A stretch of DNA of 64,000 bases from Pseudomonas fluorescens (GCF_018614655.1 NZ_JAGGOG010000006.1:153653-217652), one strand, 5' to 3'; positions 53,486-61,857 are shown, counted from the first letter of the stretch. Made by a program: numbers and translations. The notes: generated from the sequence alone by a model not told the origin.

Positions 53486-53872
53486 CTATTGCACTGGCGC
53501 TCGTCTGAATTCTTCTCGAGTAGGCATCGTCCAATCCGAAGCTCTTCTTTCATGTATCGACTCATTGCGCCGATCTCCCCCATAGGCGAACATCAACAGG
53601 TAAAACGTGAACGCTGTTGCGGCTAACGCAGCTCTGCCCATCGGGTTTGCATCTTTGGATAATCCGCCCGGCCCGATGCCAACCCAGCCTCCTCGAAAGT
53701 AAGCAAAGACTGCCTGGATGAACCAGCCATGCACGAATAACACCCCAAAGAAATTGCTCCAATGGCCAGAGAACCGCACAACAGCGTTTACAAGCGAGGC
53801 CGCGATCATCAACGAGAGCAGCAAGTACCGATAGCGTCTCAAGAACGCCAAAGCATTGCTTTCTACCCCCAT
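53486..53872 (-). CDS. Small multi-pass membrane protein
   Basis: This 128-residue protein starts with a basic RRYRYLLLS and has about three hydrophobic helices (LLLSLMIAASLVNAVVRF, FFGVLFVHGWFIQAVFAYF, ALAATAFTFYLLMFAYGG), then a charged tail. I do not recognise a family. Pseudomonas genomes carry similar proteins at the edges of prophage regions. Confidence 0.5.
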   Translation of the reverse strand: MGVESNALAFLRRYRYLLLSLMIAASLVNAVVRFSGHWSNFFGVLFVHGWFIQAVFAYFRGGWVGIGPGGLSKDANPMGRAALAATAFTFYLLMFAYGGDRRNESIHERRASDWTMPTREEFRRAPVQ

Positions 53873-54013
53873 AAGGCTCTGTCCCCTCTACCGATTGATG
53901 TAGCTGCGAAGACGGTTTACAGGAAGATCGGAGCGATCGCAAAGCCTTCAAAGCAGGAAAGTGATGGAACGCCAGCAGAAACCAGTGACGAAACGCGCAA
54001 GCCACAGCAACGC

Positions 54014-54131
54014 GAAAGCCCCGAATTAACGGGGCTTTCGTGTGAATCTTGGCGGGAAACCAGGGATTCGAACCCTGGAGACGCTATTAACGTCCGCCGG
54101 CTTTCGAGACCGCTATGCAAACACAAGCAGG
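54014..54131 (-). other. tRNA-Ser-like 3' remnant with terminator (copy 1)
   Basis: On the minus strand the 3' part of a tRNA is readable: an anticodon loop CTCGAAA (anticodon CGA, Ser), a long variable arm (GGACG/CGTCT), a T arm CAGGGTTCGAATCCCTG and an end in GCCA at 54050. The matching 5' acceptor strand is absent, so it is not a full tRNA. It is followed at 54014-54039 by the terminator GAAAGCCCC/GGGGCTTTC. The whole block is repeated about 1.85 kb away. Such tRNA 3' ends are common phage and island attachment sites. Confidence 0.6.
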
Positions 54132-54374
54132 CTGAGGCCTTGAATGCATAAAGAGTTCCATTGCTCTAAGAAAATGACAGGGCTGGAGACCGCATTCTGC
54201 AAGGGGTGCGGTTTTAGTTTTGGAACTGTTTTTACCCCTCCCCCCGGCGTCCTGCCGACCGAACACAAACCACAATCAAATGGGCTCGACGGCTCAACGT
54301 AGTCTAGGGATTGCCTTATGTACCTACCTCTACGTGAACGTTAGATTAGAAATCTTTATAGGAAATTTTCAGAC

Positions 54375-55340
54375 ATGAACACTTCACTACGCTCGGCGCT
54401 GACTTTCACTATCGTGATAGCGTTTTCGTCGAACGCATGGTCTTCATGCAACTTCATTAACAGCCTTAATAGCCAAGGAACCATACACATAAACACAAAT
54501 AACATCGACCTATCCAACGTACAAAGTAAACCAAATTACTCTTTATTATTTGAATCCCCCACTCAAACACACCGCGAGACCAATGCTTATTGGTGCACAA
54601 CCTTTAGCTACTGGGGAATTAAAAATAGCGTAGGAGCCGACAAGCCGGCCTCTGACACTTTCCCAATAGGAGATACAGGACTTGCTTGGCAATGGATATA
54701 CAATGGAGTTGTACGGAAAGGTTTAGGAGCATACCCAGTCTCACCAAATATGGCAACCGGATTTTTTGGCTCAACTCACTCCATGCGCCTATTAAAGATA
54801 GGACCAATAAAAAACGGAGCAACGATCCCTGCAGGCATCATAGGCTATATTCAAGCAGAAGGATCTTTCCAACCACTAGCAATGCGCATAAGCAAGGAGA
54901 TATCAATAACTCATGCCTCATGCCAGGCATCAGCAGCACTTGTTCAGATGGGGAATGACTATCAACTAGAAGAATTCAGCAAGGTAGGTTCCACTGCTCG
55001 AACGGTAAAGTTCAACATCCACCTCAGTGGGTGCCAGAGTGGAATCAATAACGTTACCTACGCACTTTTAGCTACAAGCACCTCCCCACCTATTGATTAC
55101 CAAAAAGGAACAGTGGCGTTGCGCAACGATCAGAGATCAGCGAAAGGTATCGGCTTGCAGTTAATGAACGGCGCGGGAGAACCTATTTCACTTTACAAAC
55201 GATACCCGTTCAACGGATTTATCCCCAACAGTACTAGCTTCAACATACCACTCTCTGCTGCTTACTACCGCCTCGCCGATGACAAACCGAAAGCCGGCAC
55301 CGCAGACGCTTCCGTAACGTTCGAAATGGAATACCTGTAG
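54375..55340 (+). CDS. Orphan two-domain fimbrial adhesin
   Basis: This 321-residue protein has a signal peptide (LTFTIVIAFSSNAWSS). Its C-terminal 150 residues have the type 1 pilin plan: a Cys pair (ITHASCQASAALVQMG and LSGCQSG) and the beta-strand end ADASVTFEMEYL. The N-terminal half may be a FimH-like lectin domain. Adhesins of this type need chaperone and usher partners, which are absent nearby. It is AT-rich and lies between the two tRNA-like repeats, which suggests recent acquisition. Confidence 0.75.
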   Translation: MNTSLRSALTFTIVIAFSSNAWSSCNFINSLNSQGTIHINTNNIDLSNVQSKPNYSLLFESPTQTHRETNAYWCTTFSYWGIKNSVGADKPASDTFPIGDTGLAWQWIYNGVVRKGLGAYPVSPNMATGFFGSTHSMRLLKIGPIKNGATIPAGIIGYIQAEGSFQPLAMRISKEISITHASCQASAALVQMGNDYQLEEFSKVGSTARTVKFNIHLSGCQSGINNVTYALLATSTSPPIDYQKGTVALRNDQRSAKGIGLQLMNGAGEPISLYKRYPFNGFIPNSTSFNIPLSAAYYRLADDKPKAGTADASVTFEMEYL

Positions 55341-55418
55341 CGAACCGGCGGCCGAAATAAGCCGCCGCACTCCGAAACGAGCTAACTGCTATGCTGTTCA
55401 CGCCACTGAGGAACAACG

Positions 55419-55715
55419 ACGCCGAACTCAGACCTGACCCCTTCCCTGCTTTCCAAGCTCTACGAAAACCAACTGGCCCTCGAAGCTTTCATCATGGAGC
55501 TGTCAAACTGGGTGGAGCAGCGAGGCTCTAAAGACGTCGTTGAGAACGTGCGCGGCATGCTGGATACAATCGGCGACAACGAAAAACTCATCAAGGCAGT
55601 CCGGGCCGGCGCAAGCAGCGGGAAGCCGCTGTTCAGTTTCGTGACATCCGACCAAAAGCCGCCAGCGAGATCCTCAATCTGGGCGACGCCAGCCGACTAC
55701 TGGGCACACCGATAA
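55419..55715 (+). pseudogene. Phage-type small protein, start codon lost (copy 1)
   Basis: This frame is a paralogue of the gene at 56167, but its start has become ACG at 55419. The protein would read PNSDLTPSLLSKLYENQLAL, then MELSNWVEQRGS with DVVENVRGMLDTIGDNEKLI. An ATG at 55494 remains in frame and would give 73 residues. After residue 65 or so the two paralogues diverge (ends KPPARSSIWATPADYWAHR). Such proteins are common next to pseudomonad phage genes; their role is unknown. Confidence 0.6.
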
Positions 55716-55865
55716 GCGGATAACCGAGGCGGTTTATAGGCGTGTGGGCGAGATCGTGAAACCTACCCATTGACTCCCAAATTTCGCAGAGTTGCGGAAA
55801 CTGCCCGAAATGATGCGGAAACGATTAGATACTTCACTATCAGCATTCTGGAACGCCAGAAACGC

Positions 55866-55985
55866 AAGAGCCCCGCAATAGCGGGGCTCTTGAGTAAATC
55901 TTGGCGGGAAACCAGGGATTCGAACCCTGGAGACGCTATTAACGTCCGCCGGTTTTCAAGACCGATATGCAAATTCAAGCGGGCC
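55866..55985 (-). other. tRNA-Ser-like 3' remnant with terminator (copy 2)
   Basis: This is the second copy of the tRNA-like block. On the minus strand the anticodon loop is CTTGAAA (anticodon UGA, Ser) on a stem that pairs better than in copy 1, with the same variable arm, T arm and GCCA end at 55902. No 5' acceptor strand is seen. The terminator AAGAGCCCC/GGGGCTCTT follows at 55866-55891. Similarity to copy 1 extends about 110 bp beyond the tRNA (to near 56112). Confidence 0.6.
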
Positions 55986-56166
55986 GGGGCTTTGAAGGCC
56001 TGCGGAGTTCCATTACTCAAGGAAAGTGACCGGGCTACAGGCCGCATTCTACAAAGGGTGCGGTTTTAGTTTTGGAACTCTTTTTCACCCATCCACGGCG
56101 TCCTGCCGACCTATCTCCCAACCCATAATTTGCCTGCTACCCTGTTCACTCCACGGAGGAACAACG

Positions 56167-56376
56167 ATGCCGAATTCAGACCTGATCCCTTCCCTACTAT
56201 CCAAACTCTACGAGAACCAACTCGCCCTCGAAGCCTCAATCATGGAACTGTCGAATTGGGTGGAGCAGCGAGGCTCCGCTCAAGTGGCAGACAACGTGCG
56301 CGGCGCCCTTTTCACAATCGGCGACAACGAAGAATTCATCAAAATGTCTCTGGCTGTCCTTATGACGCAGGAATAA
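56167..56376 (+). CDS. Phage-associated small helical protein (copy 2)
   Basis: This 69-residue protein (MPNSDLIPSLLSKLYENQLA, LEASIMELSNWVEQRGSAQV, ADNVRGALFTIGDNEEFIKM) has an ATG with CGGAGGAA upstream, so it is the intact member of the pair. It is mostly helical and acidic. The function is unknown; similar frames occur beside phage tail and lysis genes in Pseudomonas. Confidence 0.65.
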   Translation: MPNSDLIPSLLSKLYENQLALEASIMELSNWVEQRGSAQVADNVRGALFTIGDNEEFIKMSLAVLMTQE

Positions 56377-56379
56377 GCC

Positions 56380-56487
56380 CTACTTGCAGGCCACCGACCA
56401 GAGTTGGTCCAGCTTGGTGGTATAGCTCTGGCTCATCATCTCCCGGCGCATACCCCAGTCGGGGTTGGTGGGCACGCTGGCCGAACG
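56380..56487 (-). pseudogene. umuC/rulB C-terminal remnant (DUF4113)
   Basis: On the minus strand the frame reads SASVPTNPDWGMRREMMSQS, then YTTKLDQLWSVACK and a stop at 56380. This is the DUF4113 tail of DNA polymerase V catalytic subunit UmuC/RulB. Only about 35 codons remain. The break lies near 56487, just before an AT-rich segment. rulB is a known hotspot for insertion in pseudomonads, so this may mark an integration scar. Confidence 0.7.
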
Positions 56488-56590
56488 CAGCGCTCCTCTC
56501 TTTAAGCTTTAAAAAAAATTTAAAAACCTGTAACGAGCCGGTTTGAGGGAACTCTACGTCTATAACTCTCATAGTCGTTAAGGAAATCCC

Positions 56591-57097
56591 ATGCTCTCAT
56601 CCATATATTCCCGATTGCTTCGCCACTCGTTTGAAGTCGAATTCATGCGCTGGGCCCTTGTCTTGATATTCCTGATGTTTGGCTACACAAAATGGTTTGA
56701 TTACGAAGCCCAGGCATTGATCCCGCTGATCAGTAACAGCCCTCTCCTTTCTTGGATGTACGGAGTGTTTGGCACTCAGGGTGCAAGTTATGCTCTGGGC
56801 GGAGCTGAGTGGGCTATCGGTCTGGGTCTGGCCATCGGTGCGTGGTCTCCGAGGATTACGCTGATTGCCGCCGCAGCCTCCGCTCTGACCTACCTGACAA
56901 CCGCCAGTCTGCTCCTAACCACTCCGGGTGGCTGGGAGGATTCGGCAGGTGGCTTCCCTGCCATGGGCGGCGCCACCTCCTTCCTGATCAAGGATCTAGT
57001 GTTGATGGCTGGCTCGTTGGTGCTGCTCAAGAACGCGGCGCAACAACTGACGACTCGATCCAAACAGAGTGATACGGAGCGCAGCGATCTAGCCTGA
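56591..57097 (+). CDS. DUF417 membrane protein (RclC/YkgB-like)
   Basis: This 168-residue, four-helix inner-membrane protein matches DUF417, which includes RclC of the reactive-chlorine resistance system. Visible helices are FMRWALVLIFLMFGYTKWF, SYALGGAEWAIGLGLAIG, ITLIAAAASALTYLTTAS and FLIKDLVLMAGSLVLL, with the conserved GYTKWFDYEAQALIPLI. ATG 56591 follows AAGGAAA. No RclA or RclB homologue is adjacent. Confidence 0.82.
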   Translation: MLSSIYSRLLRHSFEVEFMRWALVLIFLMFGYTKWFDYEAQALIPLISNSPLLSWMYGVFGTQGASYALGGAEWAIGLGLAIGAWSPRITLIAAAASALTYLTTASLLLTTPGGWEDSAGGFPAMGGATSFLIKDLVLMAGSLVLLKNAAQQLTTRSKQSDTERSDLA

Positions 57098-57240
57098 AAC
57101 GTTCGCTGGCCCACTACAACAGAAAGTGGGCCAGTGATTGGAACGAAACTAACGATCAAGTACTTCGATTATTTCTATCTTTAAGGAAAGCAAACAATGC
57201 AGTGAGAGCGTTCTCACCGGCGGCGTTTCTAGGAGGATGT

Positions 57241-57933
57241 ATGGTTCGAGTAGTGCCTTATGGGCTAATGATGGCGGCGGTAGCCTTGGCAGGGACCTTT
57301 GCCCTGGCTGGCACCATTGAGAAGCAATCCAATGATGCCGGACTGCCTCTCCCGGCAGTGAAGCTCGCCTTTAACGAAAACGGTGAGGCGGCCCTTCCGA
57401 AAGGCTACCGCTCGTGGGTGCACGCCTATACAGCGTGGGAATCTATCACTGTAACCCCCCTAGACAACACCGTAACGAAGACGCCCGAATTCCATAGTGT
57501 CTATGTTGAGCCAAACGCCTACCGAACCTTCATAAAAACAGGGAGTTGGCCGGAAGGTTCTCTGATGATCAAGGAGTTCAGTATCACTAGTATCGATCCG
57601 AAGAACTGCGATGGTCCGCCAGCTTATGTTTGCAATCTCGGCGGCAGTAAGGTCATTTTTTCCCACGGACAAACAGGGCTCAGCCTAATGTTCAAAGACA
57701 GCAAACGCTATCCAGGCGAGCCGGGCGGTTGGTCGTACTTCAGTTTTGGGCATCAGGCGCCACCCTATGAACAATTCTCTCCAGCGCGAGCGCGTGCTCA
57801 GTGCGCCCAATGTCACATCGACAACGTGGGCCCCAAACACGACTATGTATGGTCTGTAAGGCTGAACCAGCCTGGTTTTCAACGGGAAGGCGGCGCCGCA
57901 AAACTTAATCTAGAAGCGGCTTTCGACGAGTAG
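57241..57933 (+). CDS. Cytochrome P460-family protein
   Basis: This 230-residue exported protein has a signal peptide (VPYGLMMAAVALAGTFALAG), a beta-rich P460 domain (VHAYTAWESITVTP, GSWPEGSLMIKEFS) and a single heme site ARAQCAQCHIDNVGPKHDY (CxxCH) close to the C-terminus, as in P460 proteins that bind a Lys-crosslinked c-type heme. P460 enzymes oxidise hydroxylamine or detoxify NO. The ATG at 57241 follows TAGGAGG. Confidence 0.82.
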   Translation: MVRVVPYGLMMAAVALAGTFALAGTIEKQSNDAGLPLPAVKLAFNENGEAALPKGYRSWVHAYTAWESITVTPLDNTVTKTPEFHSVYVEPNAYRTFIKTGSWPEGSLMIKEFSITSIDPKNCDGPPAYVCNLGGSKVIFSHGQTGLSLMFKDSKRYPGEPGGWSYFSFGHQAPPYEQFSPARARAQCAQCHIDNVGPKHDYVWSVRLNQPGFQREGGAAKLNLEAAFDE

Positions 57934-58489
57934 TCACGGCGAAGGTGTTCTATCTGGCTGGGCGGGGGCCCTCAGCCAGATCTCACTTCATTTGCCTACA
58001 TGTTAGGCCACGCTAATTTTTTTGACGGTAAATGTAGGTCAGCGTACTACAGCCCTGACGTACGCCTGGCAAGCGCGCAGGGCAATCAGAGCGTTATCGC
58101 CGTCGTCGGTGATGCCGATAATTCTTTGAGCATGCGCTGGGTCAAGTTTGGCTCGACGGGCGGCATGAACCACGCCGACGGTGCTGGGGGAGGCGTGGTG
58201 GGCATTCACGACCGGCACCTCGTGGCGCCGGCCCCGGGACCTGGCTCGGGAATGGTTAGACCCAGCCACACCCAAGGAGCGTGCTGAGAAGATGGTACTG
58301 CATCAGGGCTAGCCGGCCGAGGCCTTCGAATGGTTCAGGGTCGATGTGGCCGTGGGCAATGTTCGGAACAGGGGTCCAGAACTGATTGTGCCGGCCAGTG
58401 CGCAATAGGATGGGCGTCCCGGCGAGAGGGCTGGCAAAAATCAATCAGTTACCTAATCATGTCCACCATTTTATGACGAGGCATCTTAA
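57934..58489. other. Intergenic region holding an Rz fragment
   Basis: At 58035-58190 the minus strand repeats, with many changes, the 3' part of the Rz gene at 58880-59035 (shared words include GATAATTCTTTGAGCATGCG). It is a duplicated lysis-gene tail, not a working gene. Around 58260-58450 the minus strand has a frame (GHIDPEPFEGLGRLALMQYH) that looks like the end of another lost phage gene which I do not recognise. No RNA gene is seen. Confidence 0.6.
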
Positions 58490-58804
58490 ATGAATGAAAA
58501 CCTAAGTGAAGAGGAAATGCGCTTGGCGCTTTTTGGTCCCTCGGTCCAAGCTGAAAAGACACCGCCGGTGATGCCTGAACCGAAAGTCACTCCTGCACTC
58601 CTGGTGCCCAAGCCTAAACCAAAAGCCCTCTCACCAAAGCTAAGAGTGACTTTGCGCGTATCTAAGGACTTTGAAGGTGACACCGAATTATTCACACATG
58701 ACGCGAATACCTTGAGCACTCTCATCGCAGAGCAAGAAGCCAAGAACGAAGCCAAAAAGAAGAAGTTCAAGTATTTTGAAGTGATATCAGTCAACCCCAA
58801 CTAA
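58490..58804 (+). CDS. Phage-region hypothetical protein, Pro/Lys-rich
   Basis: This 104-residue protein has an acidic start (MNENLSEEEMRLALFG), a Pro/Lys-rich linker (PPVMPEPKVTPALLVPKPKP) and a charged helical tail (EAKNEAKKKKFKYFEVISV). It is the only plus-strand gene in the lysis cassette, facing the Rz gene. Similar proteins sit beside pseudomonad phage tail genes. The function is unknown. Confidence 0.6.
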   Translation: MNENLSEEEMRLALFGPSVQAEKTPPVMPEPKVTPALLVPKPKPKALSPKLRVTLRVSKDFEGDTELFTHDANTLSTLIAEQEAKNEAKKKKFKYFEVISVNPN

Positions 58805-58858
58805 ATACCAAATAGGCAGTCCGTCTAGATAACGATGAATTTTTCCTAACTACTCAGT

Positions 58859-59383
58859 TTATTTCGGGCTAGAGACTTCTTTTGCGTAAGCCTGGCACGC
58901 TCGCAGCGCGATCAGTCCTTGGTCGCCGGCGTCGGTGATGGCGATAATTCTTTGAGCATGCGCTGGGTCAAGTTGGGCTCGACGGGCTGCATGAGCCACG
59001 CCGACGGCGCCGGGAGCGGAAGGCACGTTGCAGCCACTGGCTGAATCCGTTGCGTCGATAAGGACTGACAGCCGCAGGTCAGTAGTAGCAAGCTGGTCAC
59101 GCAGGCGAGCCTGATTGCGCTGGGCATCGGATAATTCCTTGGAGTGTTGTTGGTCTTGGCTGATCAGCCGCTGCTCCAGGGCCAGGCGCTTGGTCTGTTC
59201 GGCTCTACCCTGGGTGGCGGCCGCATTGCTGATCGCGGCCAGGTCATCCTTGTGCAGGCCGGCCTGCTCTGCCAGCTTCTCGCCCATGCGCCAGGCCTGC
59301 ACCTGCCAGGCCACCCCAGCGGCGCTGGCCATCAGCACCAGGATCAGCACCACCAGCCCGGCCAGCTTCTGAACCGGAGTCAT
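58859..59383 (-). CDS. Phage lysis protein Rz (i-spanin)
   Basis: This 174-residue inner-membrane spanin has an N-terminal helix (LAGLVVLILVLMASAAGVAW) and a long coiled-coil periplasmic domain (RAEQTKRLALEQRLISQD, DAQRNQARLRDQLATTDLRL). With Rz1 it would fuse the inner and outer membranes at lysis. The ATG overlaps the endolysin stop (ATGA). A degraded copy of its 3' end lies at 58035. Confidence 0.88.
   Translation of the reverse strand: MTPVQKLAGLVVLILVLMASAAGVAWQVQAWRMGEKLAEQAGLHKDDLAAISNAAATQGRAEQTKRLALEQRLISQDQQHSKELSDAQRNQARLRDQLATTDLRLSVLIDATDSASGCNVPSAPGAVGVAHAARRAQLDPAHAQRIIAITDAGDQGLIALRACQAYAKEVSSPK
58912..59127 (-). CDS. Rz1-type o-spanin lipoprotein, embedded in Rz
   Basis: In another frame inside the Rz gene lies a 71-residue lipoprotein, MPSAIRLACVTSLLLLTCGC, with LLTCGC as lipobox, then a Pro-rich mature part (CLPLPAPSAWLMQPVEPN). 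This is the classic embedded Rz1 o-spanin. It has its own ATG at 59127. Confidence 0.8.
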   Translation of the reverse strand: MPSAIRLACVTSLLLLTCGCQSLSTQRIQPVAATCLPLPAPSAWLMQPVEPNLTQRMLKELSPSPTPATKD

Positions 59384-59808
59384 GCCAGCGCCCTGCGCAC
59401 GCCTTCGGCCACCACCGCGTCCGGATAGGCATACCCTGCATTCTCGTGATGGATGATCGCCTTGACGAAGCCGCGCATGACCGGCGCCTGGGTCAGGTCG
59501 ACCTCTGCGCCCGGCTGAGTGCCGGTGTTCACCTCAACAGCGCGCACGTAGGCCGCCGTATCGTTCTCCACTGACGGCGCCCATTTACTGATGATGGCCT
59601 TGACCGTCTTGAGCCCGTACTTGCGCTGGTAGGTCAGCAGCAGCTTACCCATGGCTCGGATACCGTTCTCGGGCGTGTCGAATCGGGCAAAGCGTGGTTT
59701 CGGCACGCCGACTTCCAAGCCAAGCTGGCCCTGCCAGTTGTTGGCCGGGGAGTAGTCGATATTGCCCGGATTGTTGGACCGGATGCCGCGAGGGGTTGTT
59801 GGGGTCAT
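59380..59808 (-). CDS. Phage endolysin-like / structural protein
   Basis: This 142-residue protein (GIRSNNPGNIDYSPANNWQG, FARFDTPENGIRAMGKLLLT, VKAIISKWAPSVENDTAAYV) resembles the lysozyme-like 'structural protein P5' endolysins of pseudomonad phages. ATG 59808 has CTGGAGAAA upstream. A terminator at 59824-59847 separates it from the tail genes, and Rz follows at once, so it belongs to the lysis cassette. Confidence 0.78.
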   Translation of the reverse strand: MTPTTPRGIRSNNPGNIDYSPANNWQGQLGLEVGVPKPRFARFDTPENGIRAMGKLLLTYQRKYGLKTVKAIISKWAPSVENDTAAYVRAVEVNTGTQPGAEVDLTQAPVMRGFVKAIIHHENAGYAYPDAVVAEGVRRALA

Positions 59809-59823
59809 ACTTTTCTCCAGGCG

Positions 59824-59847
59824 AAAAAAAGCCCGCTCAAGGCGGGC
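59824..59847 (-). terminator. Terminator between tail and lysis genes
   Basis: On the minus strand GCCCGC and GCGGGC form a hairpin followed by TTTTTTT. It lies between the tail-assembly gene stop and the endolysin ribosome site, so lysis genes may need readthrough or their own promoter. Confidence 0.85.
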
Positions 59848-59864
59848 ATCGGTGTACGGCATTG

Positions 59865-60416
59865 CTACGCAGGGACTTCGGGCCATTCAATAGCCAACGG
59901 ATAATCTGGCTGCTCCGGCACTCGGTTGAGCGCAACACGGTATTTCTTCCAGGACTTCAAGGCCGCCAGGTCAGCGTCCGTGGCTTCGTCGACATCGACT
60001 GCATCCTGTAGCGGTGCAATCGCGTAATCAGCGTCAGCTCGCAGACGGGTGATCTCGCCCAGGGCATCTGCGGCGGGATCGATAACCGGAGGTGGAATTT
60101 CAATGAGCGGTAGATTAGGCACCAGGATGTGCAACGTGATCATGGTTTTCAGATCGTAGGGTTCACCCCCCATAGTTACGGTAACGGTCAACACGTCAGC
60201 TTCAAAGACTGTATCGACCTTCGCCGTATTCTCCGATGGGTGAAGCGAGAACCCCCAGCCTTGATCGATTGGCGGGAATGGAACCATGCCCAAACACCCC
60301 GTAACGCAGTAAACTCCAACGTCTTTCCGGTAGCTGTTGACCTCGCCGCCACCAAGGGTGGTGATGTCATACAGCGCGCCGGTTTCACCAACAATATTGA
60401 TTGCTGCTCTTGCCAT
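59865..60416 (-). CDS. Tail-fibre assembly-like protein
   Basis: This 183-residue protein ends with the tail-fibre-assembly pattern [20 protein letters not shown] and IEWPEVPA, which is shared by Tfa-like chaperones. The N-terminal part ([18 protein letters not shown]) is variable. It lies just after the distal tail genes, as expected. Confidence 0.7.
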   Translation of the reverse strand: MARAAINIVGETGALYDITTLGGGEVNSYRKDVGVYCVTGCLGMVPFPPIDQGWGFSLHPSENTAKVDTVFEADVLTVTVTMGGEPYDLKTMITLHILVPNLPLIEIPPPVIDPAADALGEITRLRADADYAIAPLQDAVDVDEATDADLAALKSWKKYRVALNRVPEQPDYPLAIEWPEVPA

Positions 60417-60418
60417 GA

Positions 60419-60856
60419 TTAGATCGCCTTAAGGGTGCCGTCTTGGGCTCGGGTGGTATTTCCCGTGCTGTAAAACTCAACAACGGGTGAGTACGCAGTC
60501 TGGTCTTTCGAAATAGTCCTGTACCACAGCCTGCTCGTGGCGACCCCCATGATGAGTTGGCATTGGTTGCGAGGGTCGGGCCCCCAATCAGAACTGAGCA
60601 TCTGCACAATGTTGTAAGGCATCACCGGGGAGCCATTAAAACCCCATAGCCCTGTTGCAAGTGCGGAATTATTGTTGCCACCAATCAACGAAGGGCCAAG
60701 CCAGCCGCCAGCTCCTTCCGGCATAGCCCTCCCGGAAATTGGTATTCCCGCATAAATCTCCTGAGTCATCGTATTGACTTTAATCATCGCGCTGCGTGGT
60801 GTATCGCCACCCTCGCCGGTTATCGCGACACCCAAGTTAATAACTTGTCTTGACAT
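60419..60856 (-). CDS. Phage tail distal protein
   Basis: This 145-residue protein ([52 protein letters not shown]) is glycine- and asparagine-rich, as fibre or knob proteins are. The N-terminal INLG... [12 protein letters not shown] segment is typical of pyocin/tail-fibre attachment ends. I cannot name its receptor. Confidence 0.6.
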   Translation of the reverse strand: MSRQVINLGVAITGEGGDTPRSAMIKVNTMTQEIYAGIPISGRAMPEGAGGWLGPSLIGGNNNSALATGLWGFNGSPVMPYNIVQMLSSDWGPDPRNQCQLIMGVATSRLWYRTISKDQTAYSPVVEFYSTGNTTRAQDGTLKAI

Positions 60857-60871
60857 TAAATTTACCACCCA

Positions 60872-61528
60872 CTAATCAATTGGCTTTGCAAAAACAACAG
60901 GATTATATAGCGTGCTTGAAATATCAACACCGACAACCTGCATTAAAAGCCTGTCATTGTTGTACTCCCAGACCGCATACATGTTTCCCTGCCTGGATAC
61001 CAAGCCCGCGACATCCATTGCAATGTTATTTAGAAGCATGTAATCACCACTTGCCAAACTAGATGGCGCCGTCCATGTCAGGCGTGACTGGCCCTGACCC
61101 GTAGATACCGATCCAAGGTAAGTCCAGCTTGTAATCGTTCTAGTGAATTGAGCGCATGGCGTTCCGTTATCAAACAGAAGCTTTCCATTCGCATCCCACA
61201 AACGAAAGCCGAACTTTGCAGTCGGCTCGGACTTGAATGCAGCAGCAAACCACTTCCCAGACGTAGCATTCCCAGTCACGCCTACGAATGAGAAGCCAGT
61301 CCAAGCGCCAGATGACCCGCGCACCAGGCAAAAGCAAAACAAGTTCGACTGGTCAGGCCTAACAAATACCAGTGGCGGCTCATCTGTCGTTATGGTTTTT
61401 GCGAAGTTGACCACAACCCCGGACCCGGTACCGCTCCAGGTTCCTTTATCCAAAGTCGTCAGTCTTGAAAACTCGGAGTCGAGAGTTACAACATCATCGC
61501 CATTAATAAACCTCATTCCATAAGACAT
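60872..61528 (-). CDS. Phage tail-fibre-type protein
   Basis: This 218-residue beta-rich protein (MRFINGDDVVTLDSEFSRLT, LVFVRPDQSNLFCFCLVRGS, FGFRLWDANGKLLFDNGTPC) carries repeat-like segments of tail spike or fibre proteins. It overlaps the next upstream gene by one base, so the tail genes are tightly packed. The function is inferred from position and composition. Confidence 0.6.
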   Translation of the reverse strand: MSYGMRFINGDDVVTLDSEFSRLTTLDKGTWSGTGSGVVVNFAKTITTDEPPLVFVRPDQSNLFCFCLVRGSSGAWTGFSFVGVTGNATSGKWFAAAFKSEPTAKFGFRLWDANGKLLFDNGTPCAQFTRTITSWTYLGSVSTGQGQSRLTWTAPSSLASGDYMLLNNIAMDVAGLVSRQGNMYAVWEYNNDRLLMQVVGVDISSTLYNPVVFAKPID

Positions 61529-61857
61529 TACCTGTACCTCATCACAAGTAATCGCTGTGTTGATGTGCCGAGCGGGCCGTTTGCGCTTTGCCTATTCCCA
61601 AACCAAACCCTGACAACTCCATTTAACACCTCAGGTATAAATCCTATCGCGCTATTGAATTGCCCGCCCGTGTTATAGGGTGCAATGGGGACACAAACCG
61701 CAGAATACTTAGTGGGCTCAACCCCAGAAATGGCTATATCAACATACCTCGCGGCGGTTATAGCAACTAGAGCCGAATAAGTAACACCAACAGTGAACGA
61801 TGTTTCACCGAGCTCCAGCACACCAGTCGCCCCCCAAACCCTGATCCCATGGCTCAT
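61528..61857 (-). CDS. Small phage tail protein
   Basis: This 109-residue protein (MSHGIRVWGATGVLELGETS, FTVGVTYSALVAITAARYVD) is beta-rich and shares its N-terminal MS(Y/H)G...R(F/V) form with the next downstream protein, suggesting a common attachment fold. Its start overlaps the stop of the J-like gene. Confidence 0.6.
   Translation of the reverse strand: MSHGIRVWGATGVLELGETSFTVGVTYSALVAITAARYVDIAISGVEPTKYSAVCVPIAPYNTGGQFNSAIGFIPEVLNGVVRVWFGNRQSANGPLGTSTQRLLVMRYR

Noticed and set aside
54014..54131. A complete tRNA-Ser gene.
   Set aside because: The 3' half is clear but no 5' acceptor strand pairs with GTTTCCC in the expected 85-95 base range, and the anticodon stem has a mismatch.
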